A stretch of DNA of 64,000 nucleotides from the NCBI GenBank assembly GCA_016710365.1, contig JADJVW010000010.1:148620-212619 (forward strand). The letters are read 5' to 3'. Position 1 is the stretch's first letter; every line of letters begins with the position of its first letter. The stretch is from Candidatus Caldilinea saccharophila (GTDB taxonomy: Bacteria; Chloroflexota; Anaerolineae; Caldilineales; Caldilineaceae). This document shows positions 53,059-61,980 of the stretch, in pieces. The notes beneath the pieces were generated by a model. The model was given only the letters and a program-made list of their open reading frames with translations, ran no database searches and was not told the DNA's origin. The position numbers were made by a program, and so were the translations under genes.

Positions 53059-53117
53059 TAACGACTGGTTGCTGTCAAAAGGTTCGCCACTTTTAAGACT
53101 ATCTATGGCGCTTTTCT

Positions 53118-53149
53118 GGTGACAGTCACTTTCGAAAGTGACTGTCACC
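53118..53149. repeat. Perfect 32-bp palindrome centred on TTCGAA
   Basis: GGTGACAGTCACTTTC followed without a loop by its exact complement. Such perfect loop-free palindromes suit operator binding by a dimer or a cruciform, but it carries no T-run and its sense is unknown. Confidence 0.8.
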
Positions 53150-53173
53150 TTTAGACAAGCATCTCGACAAAAA

Positions 53174-53237
53174 CGTCCCCGGCGCTGGTCAGGGATAGCC
53201 CGACTTGCTCAGGGCTTCGTGACCAGCGCCGGGGACG
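53174..53237. repeat. 18-bp perfect inverted repeat, 28-base loop
   Basis: CGTCCCCGGCGCTGGTCA at 53174-53191 is exactly complementary to 53220-53237. It sits 61 bases downstream of the PCuAC-like gene stop and may end that transcript. Confidence 0.75.
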
Positions 53238-53297
53238 TGGCAATCTTTGGGGCGCGCTCGGCGTTCTGGCGTCCCATCAAGCAACAACGAGAGATGG

Positions 53298-54218
53298 CTA
53301 TTCTGTCGCGTGCATCTCTATCTCGTGCAGCAGGTCATGCAGTTCGGCCGCCAGCGGACCAGCCGCGGCCATATCATCGCCCTCGATCGCGCCGCGCAGC
53401 ATCTCAGCCTTCATTTTCATTGTGCCGATGCTTTCTTCCAACTCTACGGGCCAACTGACGCCGTTGACCTGTTCCATCAGGGCGTCGAGCGTGGTCAGAG
53501 CCACCGCAGGGTCGAGGGTTCCTCCCGCGTTCAACGCCTCGTTGATGCTGTACACATCGTCGAGGGGCAGCCCGTTGATCGCCGCTTTGGTTTCAGGCGA
53601 CAACATCAAGTCGCTTGGCGCCATGTCACCGTGTTCGGCCATGTCGCCGGCTGCAGCCGGCTTTTCCATGTTCATCGGCATGTTCATCTGCATGTCGAGC
53701 ACGGGCACGGTCAGTTCCATCGAGTCACCGTTGTCGAAATTCACTGTCAGGTTGACCTCATCGCCCGGTTCGAGCGACTTGACGATGTCGATGAGCATGA
53801 TGTGCTTGCCACCGGGCTTGAGCACGAGTGCTTCGCCGGCTGGGATGGGATAACCGTCGAGTTGCGGGATCATCTTCATGACGCCATTCTCGGCGATCGT
53901 CTCATGCGTTTCGACCACGTTGGCGGCCGGGCTTGCCGCGGAGACGAGTTGCACCGCAGTGTCGAGGCCATTGAGCACTGTGAAATAGACGGCGCCGGTG
54001 CCGCCCACCAATGGGGCAGGACGCGCGCGCACATCCACGATAGTCAGTTTGCCTGGCTCCGGTTCGGGCAGGGGCGCTTCGGTTGCCATTGCGTCCGCGC
54101 CGGCCATCTCGCTCATACCGGTTGTTGAGCCTGCAGGTTGCATGGGCGCGACCGTGCAGCCGGCCAGCCCCGCCACCAAGAACACAAGGAGAAGGGTCAA
54201 AAGTTGTTTACGCATCAT
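53298..54218 (-). CDS. PCuAC-type copper chaperone lipoprotein
   Basis: 306 residues. The signal peptide ends in a lipobox (VAGLAGCTVA), so it is an anchored exported protein. The central domain has KLTIVDVRARPAP, ENGVMKMIPQLDGYP and LKPGGKHIMLIDI; these give the H-x-x-x...M...H-x-M copper-site residues of PCuAC chaperones, which load copper into cytochrome oxidase. A methionine-rich stretch (about residues 175-195) and a C-terminal helical region extend it well beyond the roughly 150 residues usual for the family. It lies next to a small membrane protein gene. Confidence 0.85.
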   Translation of the reverse strand: MMRKQLLTLLLVFLVAGLAGCTVAPMQPAGSTTGMSEMAGADAMATEAPLPEPEPGKLTIVDVRARPAPLVGGTGAVYFTVLNGLDTAVQLVSAASPAANVVETHETIAENGVMKMIPQLDGYPIPAGEALVLKPGGKHIMLIDIVKSLEPGDEVNLTVNFDNGDSMELTVPVLDMQMNMPMNMEKPAAAGDMAEHGDMAPSDLMLSPETKAAINGLPLDDVYSINEALNAGGTLDPAVALTTLDALMEQVNGVSWPVELEESIGTMKMKAEMLRGAIEGDDMAAAGPLAAELHDLLHEIEMHATE

Positions 54219-54221
54219 TCT

Positions 54222-54773
54222 TCACTTTCCTGAAGTAGTCAATTGATCTGGATATAGGTGATCTAACACAAGGACTGCTGTGGAAAGTGAGTCAGCGTGG
54301 AGGTGGGGTGTCGATGGCGAGCGATGGCGTAAAGAGGTGGAGGGCAATCGGACGCCGTGCAAACCCTCCGTCATCGCGCCGCGCAGCAATATTTTTGTCT
54401 CAAACAAAGTGAGCAGCAACAGCGTGACCGCCAGCACCAGCGGGGTGGATTTGCCGACCGGCGTCATGGGCGACGTTGCGCCGGATGGCGCTGATGGCGT
54501 GGTGCACAACTCGTGTTGACCGATCGTCTTGGCGGACGAAGCGGCGGCCAAAACGTCGTGGGCATTGCGCCCGGCCCACAGCGATTGGTGCTGGTTGACC
54601 ACCGGCGGCGCCAGAAAGACAAGGTGTGCGCGCCCATGGGGATGTCCCGGCGTCGCTTCGGCCCCCCAGCAGACAAAGGGCATGACGAGGCCGAAGATGC
54701 CCGCCAAGGCATAGTTCACCAATCGAAGCCATCGAACCTGCGCGGTGCGCTGCCGGGTTGCGTAATGCTGCAT
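54222..54773 (-). CDS. Small membrane protein of unknown function near the copper lipoprotein
   Basis: 183 residues from ATG 54773 (MQHYATRQRTAQVRW). Hydrophobic segments occur at about residues 20-35 (YALAGIFGLVMPFVCWG) and 115-135. In between are several His residues, and near the C-terminus is HLHADSLSTAVLVLDH. It has no recognised domain. Its stop lies 3 bases before the start of the copper lipoprotein, suggesting one transcript and perhaps a shared role in metal handling. That is inference. Confidence 0.55.
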   Translation of the reverse strand: MQHYATRQRTAQVRWLRLVNYALAGIFGLVMPFVCWGAEATPGHPHGRAHLVFLAPPVVNQHQSLWAGRNAHDVLAAASSAKTIGQHELCTTPSAPSGATSPMTPVGKSTPLVLAVTLLLLTLFETKILLRGAMTEGLHGVRLPSTSLRHRSPSTPHLHADSLSTAVLVLDHLYPDQLTTSGK

Positions 54774-54954
54774 GGGGCTAAAATAGCAAAATCGCTCTCT
54801 TTGCGCAAATGACACAGATGGTTTGGCACTGTTATTCTGGGTCTCCCCCGATCTTCCTCTTTGCGATTGACCTTATGCAAGTGGATAGGGTATGGTTTAT
54901 GCAAACACTTTTTCTGCGGCGTTTTGTCCGCGCTTTGTGCATTGGGGGGCCTTG

Positions 54955-57034
54955 ATGACAACGCAAACATCTGCTAGTTCCAACGCTGGCTTTATCGCCA
55001 TCGATGCGGCCGATTCGAGCCTGTACGCCGTGCAAACCTGCGCCCCTGGCCCCGCCGGCAGCCTGCCGTTAGACGATGACTTCCTGCGCACCGCGCCGAG
55101 CGGCCACATCTTTGGTTTGACGCAGGACGCGGGCATGGGGTGGGAGCCGGCCCTGCTGCGCCGGAAAGAGTTCCTGATCCTGAGCACGCAAGGCGGCATC
55201 CGCAATCCTGACGGCAGCCCCGTGGCGCTCGGCTATCATACCGGCCATTGGGAAGTTGGCCTGCTGATGCAGGCGGCCGCCGAGGAATTCGGGCGGTTGG
55301 GTGCGATTCCCTTCGCCGGCTTTGTCACCGACCCCTGCGATGGGCGTACGCAGGGCACGCCGGGCATGATGGACAGCCTGCCCTATCGCAACGACGCCGC
55401 GATTGTGCTGCGCCGGCTGATGCGCTCGCTGCCCACGCGCCGCGGCGTGATGGGCGTGGCAACCTGCGACAAGGGGCTGCCGGCGATGCTGTTGGCGCTG
55501 GCCGGTCAACACGATCTACCTTCGATTCTTGTGCCGGGCGGCGTGACCTTACCCCCAACCGCAGGCGAAGATGCGGGCAAGGTGCAGACGCTGGGCGTGC
55601 GCTTTGCGCAGGGCGAGATTACGCTGGCGGAAGCCGCCGATCTGGGCTGCCATGCGTGCGGTAGTCCGGGCGGCGGCTGCCAGTTTCTCGGCACCGCGGC
55701 GACCAGCCAGGTCGTCGCCGAGGCGCTGGGGCTGTCGTTGGTGCACTGCGCTGACGCCCTCTGGCCAGCCGCTCTGGCTGGAGATGGCGCGGCAGTCCGC
55801 GCAGGCGTTGGCGCTGCTGGAAGCCAATCACCTGACGACCGCCGATATTTTGACGGAAGACGCGCTGCACAATGCGATGGTCGTCCACGCCGCGTTTGGC
55901 GGCAGCACGAACTTGCTGCTGCATATCCCGGCCATCGCTCATGCCGCCGGACTATCGCTGCCCACCGTCGCCGACTGGAGCCGCATCAACGCGGCAACGC
56001 CGCGTCTGGTGGATGTGCTGCCCAATGGGCCGGTGGGTCATCCCACCGTGCGCGTCTTCTTGGCTGGCGGCGTGCCTGAAGTGATGCTGCACTTGCGCGA
56101 TCTGGGCCTGCTGCGGCTTGACGCGCTGACCGTGCACGGCTGTTCGCTCGGTGTGATGCTGAATGCCTGGCAGAGCAGCGCGCGCCGCCAGCGTCTGCGC
56201 GACCATCTGCGCGCCGCCGACGGCATCGACCCGGACGACGTGATCATGGCGCCGCAGCAGGCGCGGGCGCGCGGCCTCACCAGCACAGTGACCTTTCCCC
56301 AGGGCAACCTGGCGCCGGAAGGGTCGGTCGTCAAGAGCACCGCCATCGATCCCAGCGTGCTCGACGCGGATGGCGTCTATCGCAAAGGGCGGGCGCGTCT
56401 TCACCAGCGAAGAGGCTGCCATCGCTGCGATCAAGGGGCAAACCGCCGCGCCCGTGCGTCCCGATCCATTGGATCGCGGACGTCCTCGTCCGCTCCCAGA
56501 CGAGCAGCAAAACACTGAGCCTGTGCGTCCCGGCGACATCATTGTGCTGATGGGGCGCGGGCCGCTCGGCTGCGGCATGGAGGAGACCTACCAGATCACG
56601 TCGGCGCTCAAGTATCTGCCGTGGGGCAAAGAGGTGGCGCTGATCACCGATGCGCGCTTTAGCGGCGTAAGTACGGGCGCGTGCATCGGCCATGTGGGGC
56701 CGGAGGCGCTGGCCGGCGGTCCGCTCGGCCGCGTGCGCGAAGGAGACGTAATCCAGATCGAGGTCGATACTGTGCGGCTGACGGGGCGCGTCGATCTGGT
56801 GGGTCACGACGGTCAGCGCTACAGCCCCGCAGAAGGCGCCACTGTGCTGGCCAGCCGTGCGCCCCACCCGGAACTCGCGCCCGACCCCGGCCTCCCCGAC
56901 GATACTCGCTTGTGGGCGCGCTCCAGCAGGCCAGCGGCGGCATCTGGCGTGGCTGCGTCTATGACGTGGATCGTATTGTGCGGTTGCTGGAAGCGGGGCG
57001 TTGCGCGTTGGGCGAGGAAGGGGAGACTCCGTAG
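54955..57034 (+). CDS. D-xylonate dehydratase, YjhG/YagF type (IlvD/Edd family), several frameshifts
   Basis: The intended protein is about 690 residues, close to YjhG length, in four successive frames. It starts at ATG 54955. Landmarks in order: LYAVQTCAPGPAGSLPL, FGLTQDAGMGWEPALL, VTDPCDGRTQGTPGMMDSLP, GCHACGSPGGGCQFLGTAAT, MVVHAAFGGSTNLLLHIPAI, GLTSTVTFPQGNLAPEGSVV, LITDARFSGVSTGACIGHVG and, at the end, SGGIWRGCVYDVDRIVRLLE. Its Cys residues ligate the Fe-S cluster of the family. The enzyme dehydrates D-xylonate to 2-keto-3-deoxy-D-xylonate. Frame changes fall near 55770, 56385 and 56910. This gives the host an oxidative pentose route; the other genes for it are not in the window. Confidence 0.86.
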
Positions 57035-57172
57035 CACGCAGTGTCGATCCCGGCGTAGGCAAACATGCGCAGTGCGAAAAAACCGATCCTCGTCTAATGC
57101 GCATCCTCAGATGCGCACTAGACCCCAGTACGAGCGTCGGTTCTTCGATCGAGACATGCGCTTGTTCGGCGG

Positions 57173-57445
57173 CTATTGGGTAGCCTCTGCTCTGGCCTTA
57201 AGCGCTCTATCCATTGCTTCAAAACCCTGCTTTGAGTTGGTATCAATGTCTTTGGCTTGCGCTGAAACAAGCAAGCCATTGAAGATTTCTCGGTTTATGA
57301 AGCGAACCTTGGTACGCTCGACCTGCTCGATAATAAAACTATGTTCGCCTTGAAAGAGGAGGGGAAGGATAACGTGATATTTCCAGCGTAATTCTTTATG
57401 TGGCTCTACCTTGACAACGGTGCAATGTAACGTCATCTCTTTTGA
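57173..57445 (-). pseudogene. SRPBCC/polyketide-cyclase-like protein, N-terminus lost to an insertion sequence
   Basis: The C-terminal half of a START/SRPBCC fold: VVKVEPHKELRWKYHVILPL, GEHSFIIEQVERTKVRFINR, and GFEAMDRALKARAE. These proteins bind hydrophobic ligands. Upstream of residue 10 the sequence is the end of the insertion sequence (57446 on): the apparent start ATGGCGAAGGTATTG is its terminal repeat. I therefore take the gene as truncated. The missing N-terminal half is not found on the other side of the element. Confidence 0.72.
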
Positions 57446-58930
57446 CAATACCTTCGCCAAAAAAGGGGAAAGATAGAGCGGTCGTGTAGGATAGGCTTAT
57501 CACCGACAAAAGTGGAATTCCTATCAGACAGAACCGCTCATGATCGAGATTATCGCACTGCTTCAATGCTTGGACCAATGTCAGAATCAGACAGCGACAC
57601 GTCAGTTGGGACGAATCATCGCCGCGATGTTGGCAATGACCGGTCGTGTGACGATGTTGGGTATTTCGCGCTGGACGGAGAGGGGTGGCAGCTACCGGAC
57701 AGTGCAGCGTTGGTTCAACACAGTGCTGCCGTGGGCGCAGATGAGTTGGCTGTTCTTCCGCACCCACCTGTTCCAACCTGATGAGGTGTATCTGGTTGTT
57801 GGCGACGAGAGCGTGGTCAGCAAAGCCGGAAAGAAGACACACGGGTTGGATGCGTTTTTTCTCGTCGATCTACAACAAGCCCATCGCTGGGGTCAGCTTC
57901 TTCACCCTTTCTCTGGTCAGTGTGAGTGATGCTGTTTCCCATCCGCTGCTGACGGAGCAAGTGGTTAAGCACGCAGAGACGGACGGGTCCAGCGAAAGCG
58001 AAGCAGCGTGCGACCAAGAAAAGCGCAGCGAAGAAGAATCCAAAGGGAGGCAAGCGCAAGGCGGGACGTCCCAAAGGCAGCAAGAATAAAGACAAACGTC
58101 ACGTTGAATGGAACGGCGAACTGAGAATGATGGAGCGACTGGTCAAGAAGTTGTTGGAACTGATTGGTGGACTCTTCCCCCTCACCTATCTGGTGCTGGA
58201 TGGTCATTTCGGCAACAACAACGTTTGTCAGATGGTGCAGCAAAGTCTGGGGTTGCACCTGATCTCGAAACTGCGTCACGATTCGGCGCTCTACTTCGAG
58301 TACAAGGGTGAACAGAAGAAGTCTGGCCCCCGTCGTCGCTCTGGCGACAAGCTCAATTATCAGGCCATTCCAGAGCGTTATCAGATGGCGACCGGTCAGG
58401 ACAAGGGGATTCGCACTGATGTTTACCAAGCCACGATGTTGCACGAGTGCTTTGCCGACCCACTCAATGTCGTGATCCTGGTCAAAACCAATCTGGAGAG
58501 TGGCGTCCGCGCACATGCGGTGCTTTTCAGCAGTGATCTCAAACTCACACACGATACCCTGATTCACTACTATCGCCTGCGCCTTCCAAATCGAGTTCAA
58601 CTTCCGCGACGCTAAACAATTCTGGGGCATGGAGGACTTCATGACCATCAAAGAGACTCCCGTCACCAATGCAGTCAACCTTTCGCTCTTCATGGTTAAT
58701 CTTTCTCATCGCCAGCTTGCCGATTTTCGCAGGTCACATCCCGACGCTGGTGTTTTGGATTTGAAAGCGTTCTTCCGTGGTCGTAGATATGTCCACGCAA
58801 CCATTGAATTGCTTCCTCGAACCACCCAATCCGCATATTGTTGCTGCCATCCTTCACTATGTTGCCAGCATGGGCGCAATTCACTCGACTCAAGCTCTTA
58901 TCACTCAACCATAGACTGGCGAAGGTATTG
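57446..58930. mobile_element. Insertion sequence, 1.49 kb, with 14-bp terminal inverted repeats
   Basis: CAATACCTTCGCCA at 57446-57459 and its exact complement TGGCGAAGGTATTG at 58917-58930 bound a region filled by one DDE transposase. A further copy of the right-end sequence occurs at 59007-59020, 90 bases outside the element. No convincing target-site duplication is visible at the two ends. The element truncated the SRPBCC gene to its left. Confidence 0.82.
57540..58914 (+). pseudogene. DDE-type transposase (IS4/IS701-like), several frameshifts
   Basis: Segments in order: MTGRVTMLGISRWTERGGSY, YLVVGDESVVSKAGKKTHGL (first Asp), then a Lys-rich GRPKGSKNKDKR linker, YLVLDGHFGNNNVCQMVQQS (second Asp), LNVVILVKTNLESGVRAHAV and LRFQIEFNFRDAKQFWGMED (Glu of DDE). 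The C-terminal ending is IHSTQALITQP before TAG at 58914. Frame changes near 57865, 58085, 58590 and 58800 split the gene into at least four. I cannot tell whether the breaks are assembly errors, as elsewhere in the window, or true inactivation. Confidence 0.8.
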
Positions 58931-59051
58931 CTAGAGACAATAGCTTATCGCCCATTTGATGCATCCCTCCAAAGGGGTGTCTCTCTGGAATGCCTGCATA
59001 TCAAAATGGCGAAGGTATTGTAGAGAAGCTTTCCCGCATAACAGGTCGTTG

Positions 59052-59123
59052 AACGGTTTGCGTTACCTACGTGTGAGCAGGCGTGGACAATGGCTCGTCG
59101 ACTACAAGGAACTTGAAAGTAAT
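59052..59123. repeat. Direct repeat A, copy 1 (continuous)
   Basis: Begins AACGGTTTGCGTTACCTACG, continues GTGGACAATGGC and ends GACTACAAGGAACTTGAAAG. The same sequence recurs at 60994-61034 plus 61174-61212. It lies just beyond the stop codon of the APH-like gene. The first bases contain the small palindrome AACG-GTTTG-CGTT. Confidence 0.8.
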
Positions 59124-59127
59124 ATCA

Positions 59128-60087
59128 TCACGCCTGCGCCGCAGCAGCTATATAGGCCTCATTTTCATCACGCCAAATTGTATGTGTCCGCCATAGCGGG
59201 TCAGGGTTCGATCCGATGTATCCCCACATGTGAATCGCTGACCAGCCAAGTACAATAGTCTGCAACCGTTTAAGATCGTCAGCTTTTGGGCTGGACATTC
59301 CATGTTTTGTTCGGATATGTCCTTGCTTGATTATCAAATCACGACAGCCTACACGACTGGGATCGGCATTCAGTATTTCAGGCTTTGCCGGTTCAATTGC
59401 CCATGGCATGCGCACTGGATGGTAGTCAATCAAGAGCGCTTCTCCATCGGGCGGTATCGAGCGACATAACGCGTTTGCCATATGCAAGTCGCCGTGGCAC
59501 ACCTCAAATTCGCACACTGTAGTAACCCAGTGCCAATCTTGCCCTAGGCGCTCTATGACACGCGCTGCTGGGCCTGGTGGACGCCGTGACATTCCCCGTT
59601 CGAGATCACGGCTAACTTCTTCAATGTTCAACTCGTGTAGTACCCCAGCCTCGCGAGCTGATTGTTCCAGACATTTAGCTGCCTGCTGAAACTTGACATC
59701 AGCTTCCAGAAGCATTTCGAACTCGCGACCTTGCCATCCAGGATTCAGCCCACTGAATACGCGTTCCCATACAGTCCAGCCCAGAGGTATACCGGCTAGC
59801 TGTGTGCCAGTAGCATAGACATGCGGTAAAAGCTCTGGGCAGTTTTTTGTAAGCTCGCGTGTCCACCATAGTTGATCCTGAGGGACATTTACCTTCACGA
59901 GCAAGGACTCTCCAGTTTCAATGGCTGTGGCCGCAAAGTGGAGTGCAGTCGAACCCCATTCCTGAATTTCTGGGCGAGTCATATTCGCAATGCCTGTAAT
60001 AGCGGGTTCAGCGAGTAGCAGTTGATGGATGTATGCAATCGATGCCGGCGTAAGCAAAATCTTGCCGTTTTCATCGAAAATCTTCAT
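59128..60087 (-). CDS. Aminoglycoside phosphotransferase (APH)-like kinase
   Basis: 319 residues from ATG 60087 (MKIFDENGKILLTP), with AGGTG upstream; a GTG at 60096 is the alternative. FEVCHGDLHMANALC is the catalytic HGDxHxxN-like loop, followed by EALLIDYHPVRMPW with the metal-binding Asp. The N-lobe (about residues 40-100) contains LLVKVNVPQ with the ATP-contacting Lys. The family phosphorylates small molecules such as aminoglycosides, homoserine or choline; the target is not predictable. The gene lies between direct repeats B1 (upstream) and A1 (downstream). Confidence 0.78.
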   Translation of the reverse strand: MKIFDENGKILLTPASIAYIHQLLLAEPAITGIANMTRPEIQEWGSTALHFAATAIETGESLLVKVNVPQDQLWWTRELTKNCPELLPHVYATGTQLAGIPLGWTVWERVFSGLNPGWQGREFEMLLEADVKFQQAAKCLEQSAREAGVLHELNIEEVSRDLERGMSRRPPGPAARVIERLGQDWHWVTTVCEFEVCHGDLHMANALCRSIPPDGEALLIDYHPVRMPWAIEPAKPEILNADPSRVGCRDLIIKQGHIRTKHGMSSPKADDLKRLQTIVLGWSAIHMWGYIGSNPDPLWRTHTIWRDENEAYIAAAAQA

Positions 60088-60120
60088 GATTGACACCTAT
60101 GTGCATCATATGTGTTTGCT

Positions 60121-60163
60121 GATCATAGCACGTTCATCGAAAGGAACGATCCGCCATGCAGCC
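60121..60163. repeat. Direct repeat B, copy 1
   Basis: GATCATAGCACGTTCATCGA followed by AAGGAACGATCCGCCATGCA and GCC. It matches 61846-61888 at 39 of 43 positions. It lies immediately upstream of the APH-like gene. Confidence 0.82.
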
Positions 60164-60217
60164 AATTACCGGTTGAAGTCAGTAGTTTACGATTTTGTCG
60201 CACGCGTAGGCGAGAAT

Positions 60218-60910
60218 TCATGATTTTTGCGCAAGCCACCCTCCTAAAAGTTGAAATTGATAGAGTTTGTCAAGATTCACAAACCCTGCTTCTTGGAGTA
60301 ACGCCTGAATACGTTCTTCGGAGACCAGTGAGTCTTCGACTGTCGCTCGGTGACGCACGTTGTCGCGTGTGGTCTCTGGCAGTCCCTGAAGTAGTACAAA
60401 TTCAAGCCACGCGTCAAGTGCATTTTGTGCATTCTCCGTACTTAAATTTCCATGCAGTCCGAACAACACGAACCACCCCCCTGACACCATTCTGCGATAA
60501 ATGCTTTCAAGAAGGTGAAGTTTAGCGCCATTGTCTGGCTGGAGGTGTTCCACCAGAATGCAGGTTGCAGCGTCAAATTTAGGTTCATCTGGTAGGGTGT
60601 CAACTGTCCCATGAGACAACGTTACACGCTTTCCCATACCTATTGCGCTCATCTTACTTTGCGCAATTTCCAACATTGGTTCGGCTGGGTCAACACCAAT
60701 AAAAGACCACTCAGGTTGGCGGGTGGCGAATGCTGCCAAGGTGGCACCCGTGCCGCACCCAGCATCTAGCAAACGGGCAGTTCGACCAAGACGCGTTCGC
60801 AGGTATGACAAAATCACCAATGGCAATTGTTCATATCCAGGGAACACCTTTGCCATCACGCTATCGTATTGGGCAGCATCTTCGAAACGCTTCTGAATTT
60901 CAGTGGTCAC
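60218..60910 (-). CDS. Class I SAM-dependent methyltransferase
   Basis: 230 residues. LLDAGCGTGATLAAFATRQP is motif I, FIGVDPAEPMLEIA motif II and FDAATCILVEHLQ motif IV. The GTG start at 60910 has GGAGAG upstream. The family methylates small molecules, lipids or proteins; the substrate is unknown. The gene lies between repeats A2 and B1 and runs in the same direction as its neighbours. Confidence 0.85.
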   Translation of the reverse strand: MTTEIQKRFEDAAQYDSVMAKVFPGYEQLPLVILSYLRTRLGRTARLLDAGCGTGATLAAFATRQPEWSFIGVDPAEPMLEIAQSKMSAIGMGKRVTLSHGTVDTLPDEPKFDAATCILVEHLQPDNGAKLHLLESIYRRMVSGGWFVLFGLHGNLSTENAQNALDAWLEFVLLQGLPETTRDNVRHRATVEDSLVSEERIQALLQEAGFVNLDKLYQFQLLGGWLAQKS

Positions 60911-60993
60911 AGTATCTCTCCTATTTCAAACCTATGTGTGACAGACGATTTGATTGTATGGATGCTCGGAGTGTAGTTAGCTAAGCGATGCCT

Positions 60994-61212
60994 AACGGTT
61001 TGCGTTACCTACGTATGAGCAGGCGTGGACAATGCCTGTGAGCAGAGAAAGCCCGAAGCCAGAAATGCTTGAAAATGCCGCAGAATCCCACCAGTCAATT
61101 GCCTGCTTTGTTGGGCCGCCCACTTGAATAAAGCATTAGGGGGTAAATGATCCAGAGACAACAGAGAATGGTCGGACAGTGGCTTGTCGACTACAAGGAA
61201 CTTGAAAGTAAT
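60994..61212. repeat. Direct repeat A, copy 2, interrupted by about 147 bases
   Basis: 60994-61034 and 61174-61212 together equal copy 1 (59052-59123) with few differences. Between them are about 140 bases (61035-61173) not present in copy 1. The join is bounded on both sides by GGACA(A/G)TG (61027-61034 and 61174-61181), so the extra segment was either inserted with a short duplication or lost from copy 1 by recombination. The stretch starts with GCCTAACG at 60989 and the extra segment ends with GCATTAGGGG near 61133-61142. Confidence 0.75.
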
Positions 61213-61631
61213 GTAGTGCTTTGTCTCTCTTGATCCGCGGAGATGCGATAAAGTGCACCGGCTAAGGCCAACAAAGCGCCGATGAGTGTCACATAGATGC
61301 CTGCATCTGTGGCCGCAAAGAAACCTGCATCAGGGTCGATTTCAAGGATTCTATAAAAATCTCCGATAACCACTAAGACAGCCAAGACAGCCAGGATTGC
61401 GCTTGGAATTGAGTATCTTTTCTCAATTCTTCCCCTCCAAAATATCCCTACAAGAAGTAGTGCGAGACCAATACCTCCTGTGATAAAGCCGTCACCTTCC
61501 CAGCTTATTTCAATCGCTTCGAAAGTAGGCCCTTCAACGCCAAAGAGAACGGGAACTGACATCCAAGGGAGGCGTGATCCAAGAATAAGGATCGACCCAC
61601 CTATTAGAACAAGCATCCGGTTCGTTCGCAT
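61191..61631 (-). CDS. Small four-helix membrane protein of unknown function
   Basis: 146 residues from ATG 61631 (MRTNRMLVLIGGSILILG), which has GAAGGAG 6-8 bases upstream. Hydrophobic segments lie at about residues 7-27, 50-68, 75-95 and 108-128. No domain is recognised. The last residues (STTLLSSSL) are encoded inside repeat A2, so the repeat contributes its C-terminus and stop. The gene lies between B2 and A2. Confidence 0.65.
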   Translation of the reverse strand: MRTNRMLVLIGGSILILGSRLPWMSVPVLFGVEGPTFEAIEISWEGDGFITGGIGLALLLVGIFWRGRIEKRYSIPSAILAVLAVLVVIGDFYRILEIDPDAGFFAATDAGIYVTLIGALLALAGALYRISADQERQSTTLLSSSL

Positions 61632-61676
61632 TTGTATCTCCTTCCATATCGGTAGGTGAACAAGAAACATCACTAG

Positions 61677-61739
61677 GCCGCCCAATGTCCCGCTCACCTG
61701 CGGGCGTCAGCCCGCCAGGTGAGCGGGACATTGGGCGGC
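61677..61739. repeat. 63-bp near-perfect hairpin
   Basis: GCCGCCCAATGTCCCGCTCA starting at 61677 continues CCTGCGGGC, then a GTCA loop, and the complement returns to 61739 with one unpaired C near the tip. It lies 45 bases upstream of the membrane protein start. It is a very stable stem without a T-run, so more likely a mobile palindrome or mRNA-stability element than a simple terminator. The remainder of 61740-61845 is GC-rich and without a gene. Confidence 0.75.
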
Positions 61740-61845
61740 GGTAGCCGCCTCCGCTGCATCGGTGAGCGGGGCATTTTGCGGGCGGCGTAGACGTCCGCAA
61801 AACTACTCATTATCGAGCGAACAACTGGTTATTTGTCCCCATAAG

Positions 61846-61888
61846 GATCATAACACGCTCATCGAAAGAAATGATCCGCCATGCAGCC
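61846..61888. repeat. Direct repeat B, copy 2
   Basis: GATCATAACACGCTCATCGA followed by AAGAAATGATCCGCCATGCA and GCC, matching 60121-60163 except at 4 positions. It lies upstream of the membrane protein gene and downstream of the response-regulator stop. Confidence 0.82.
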
Positions 61889-61980
61889 CGTCATGCGTGA
61901 GATGTAATGCGTGATGCGCCGGTGCTGTAGCGTTGGGCCGTGTGAGCCGCGTCGCTTGTGGCTATCGCCCCGATGCCGCG

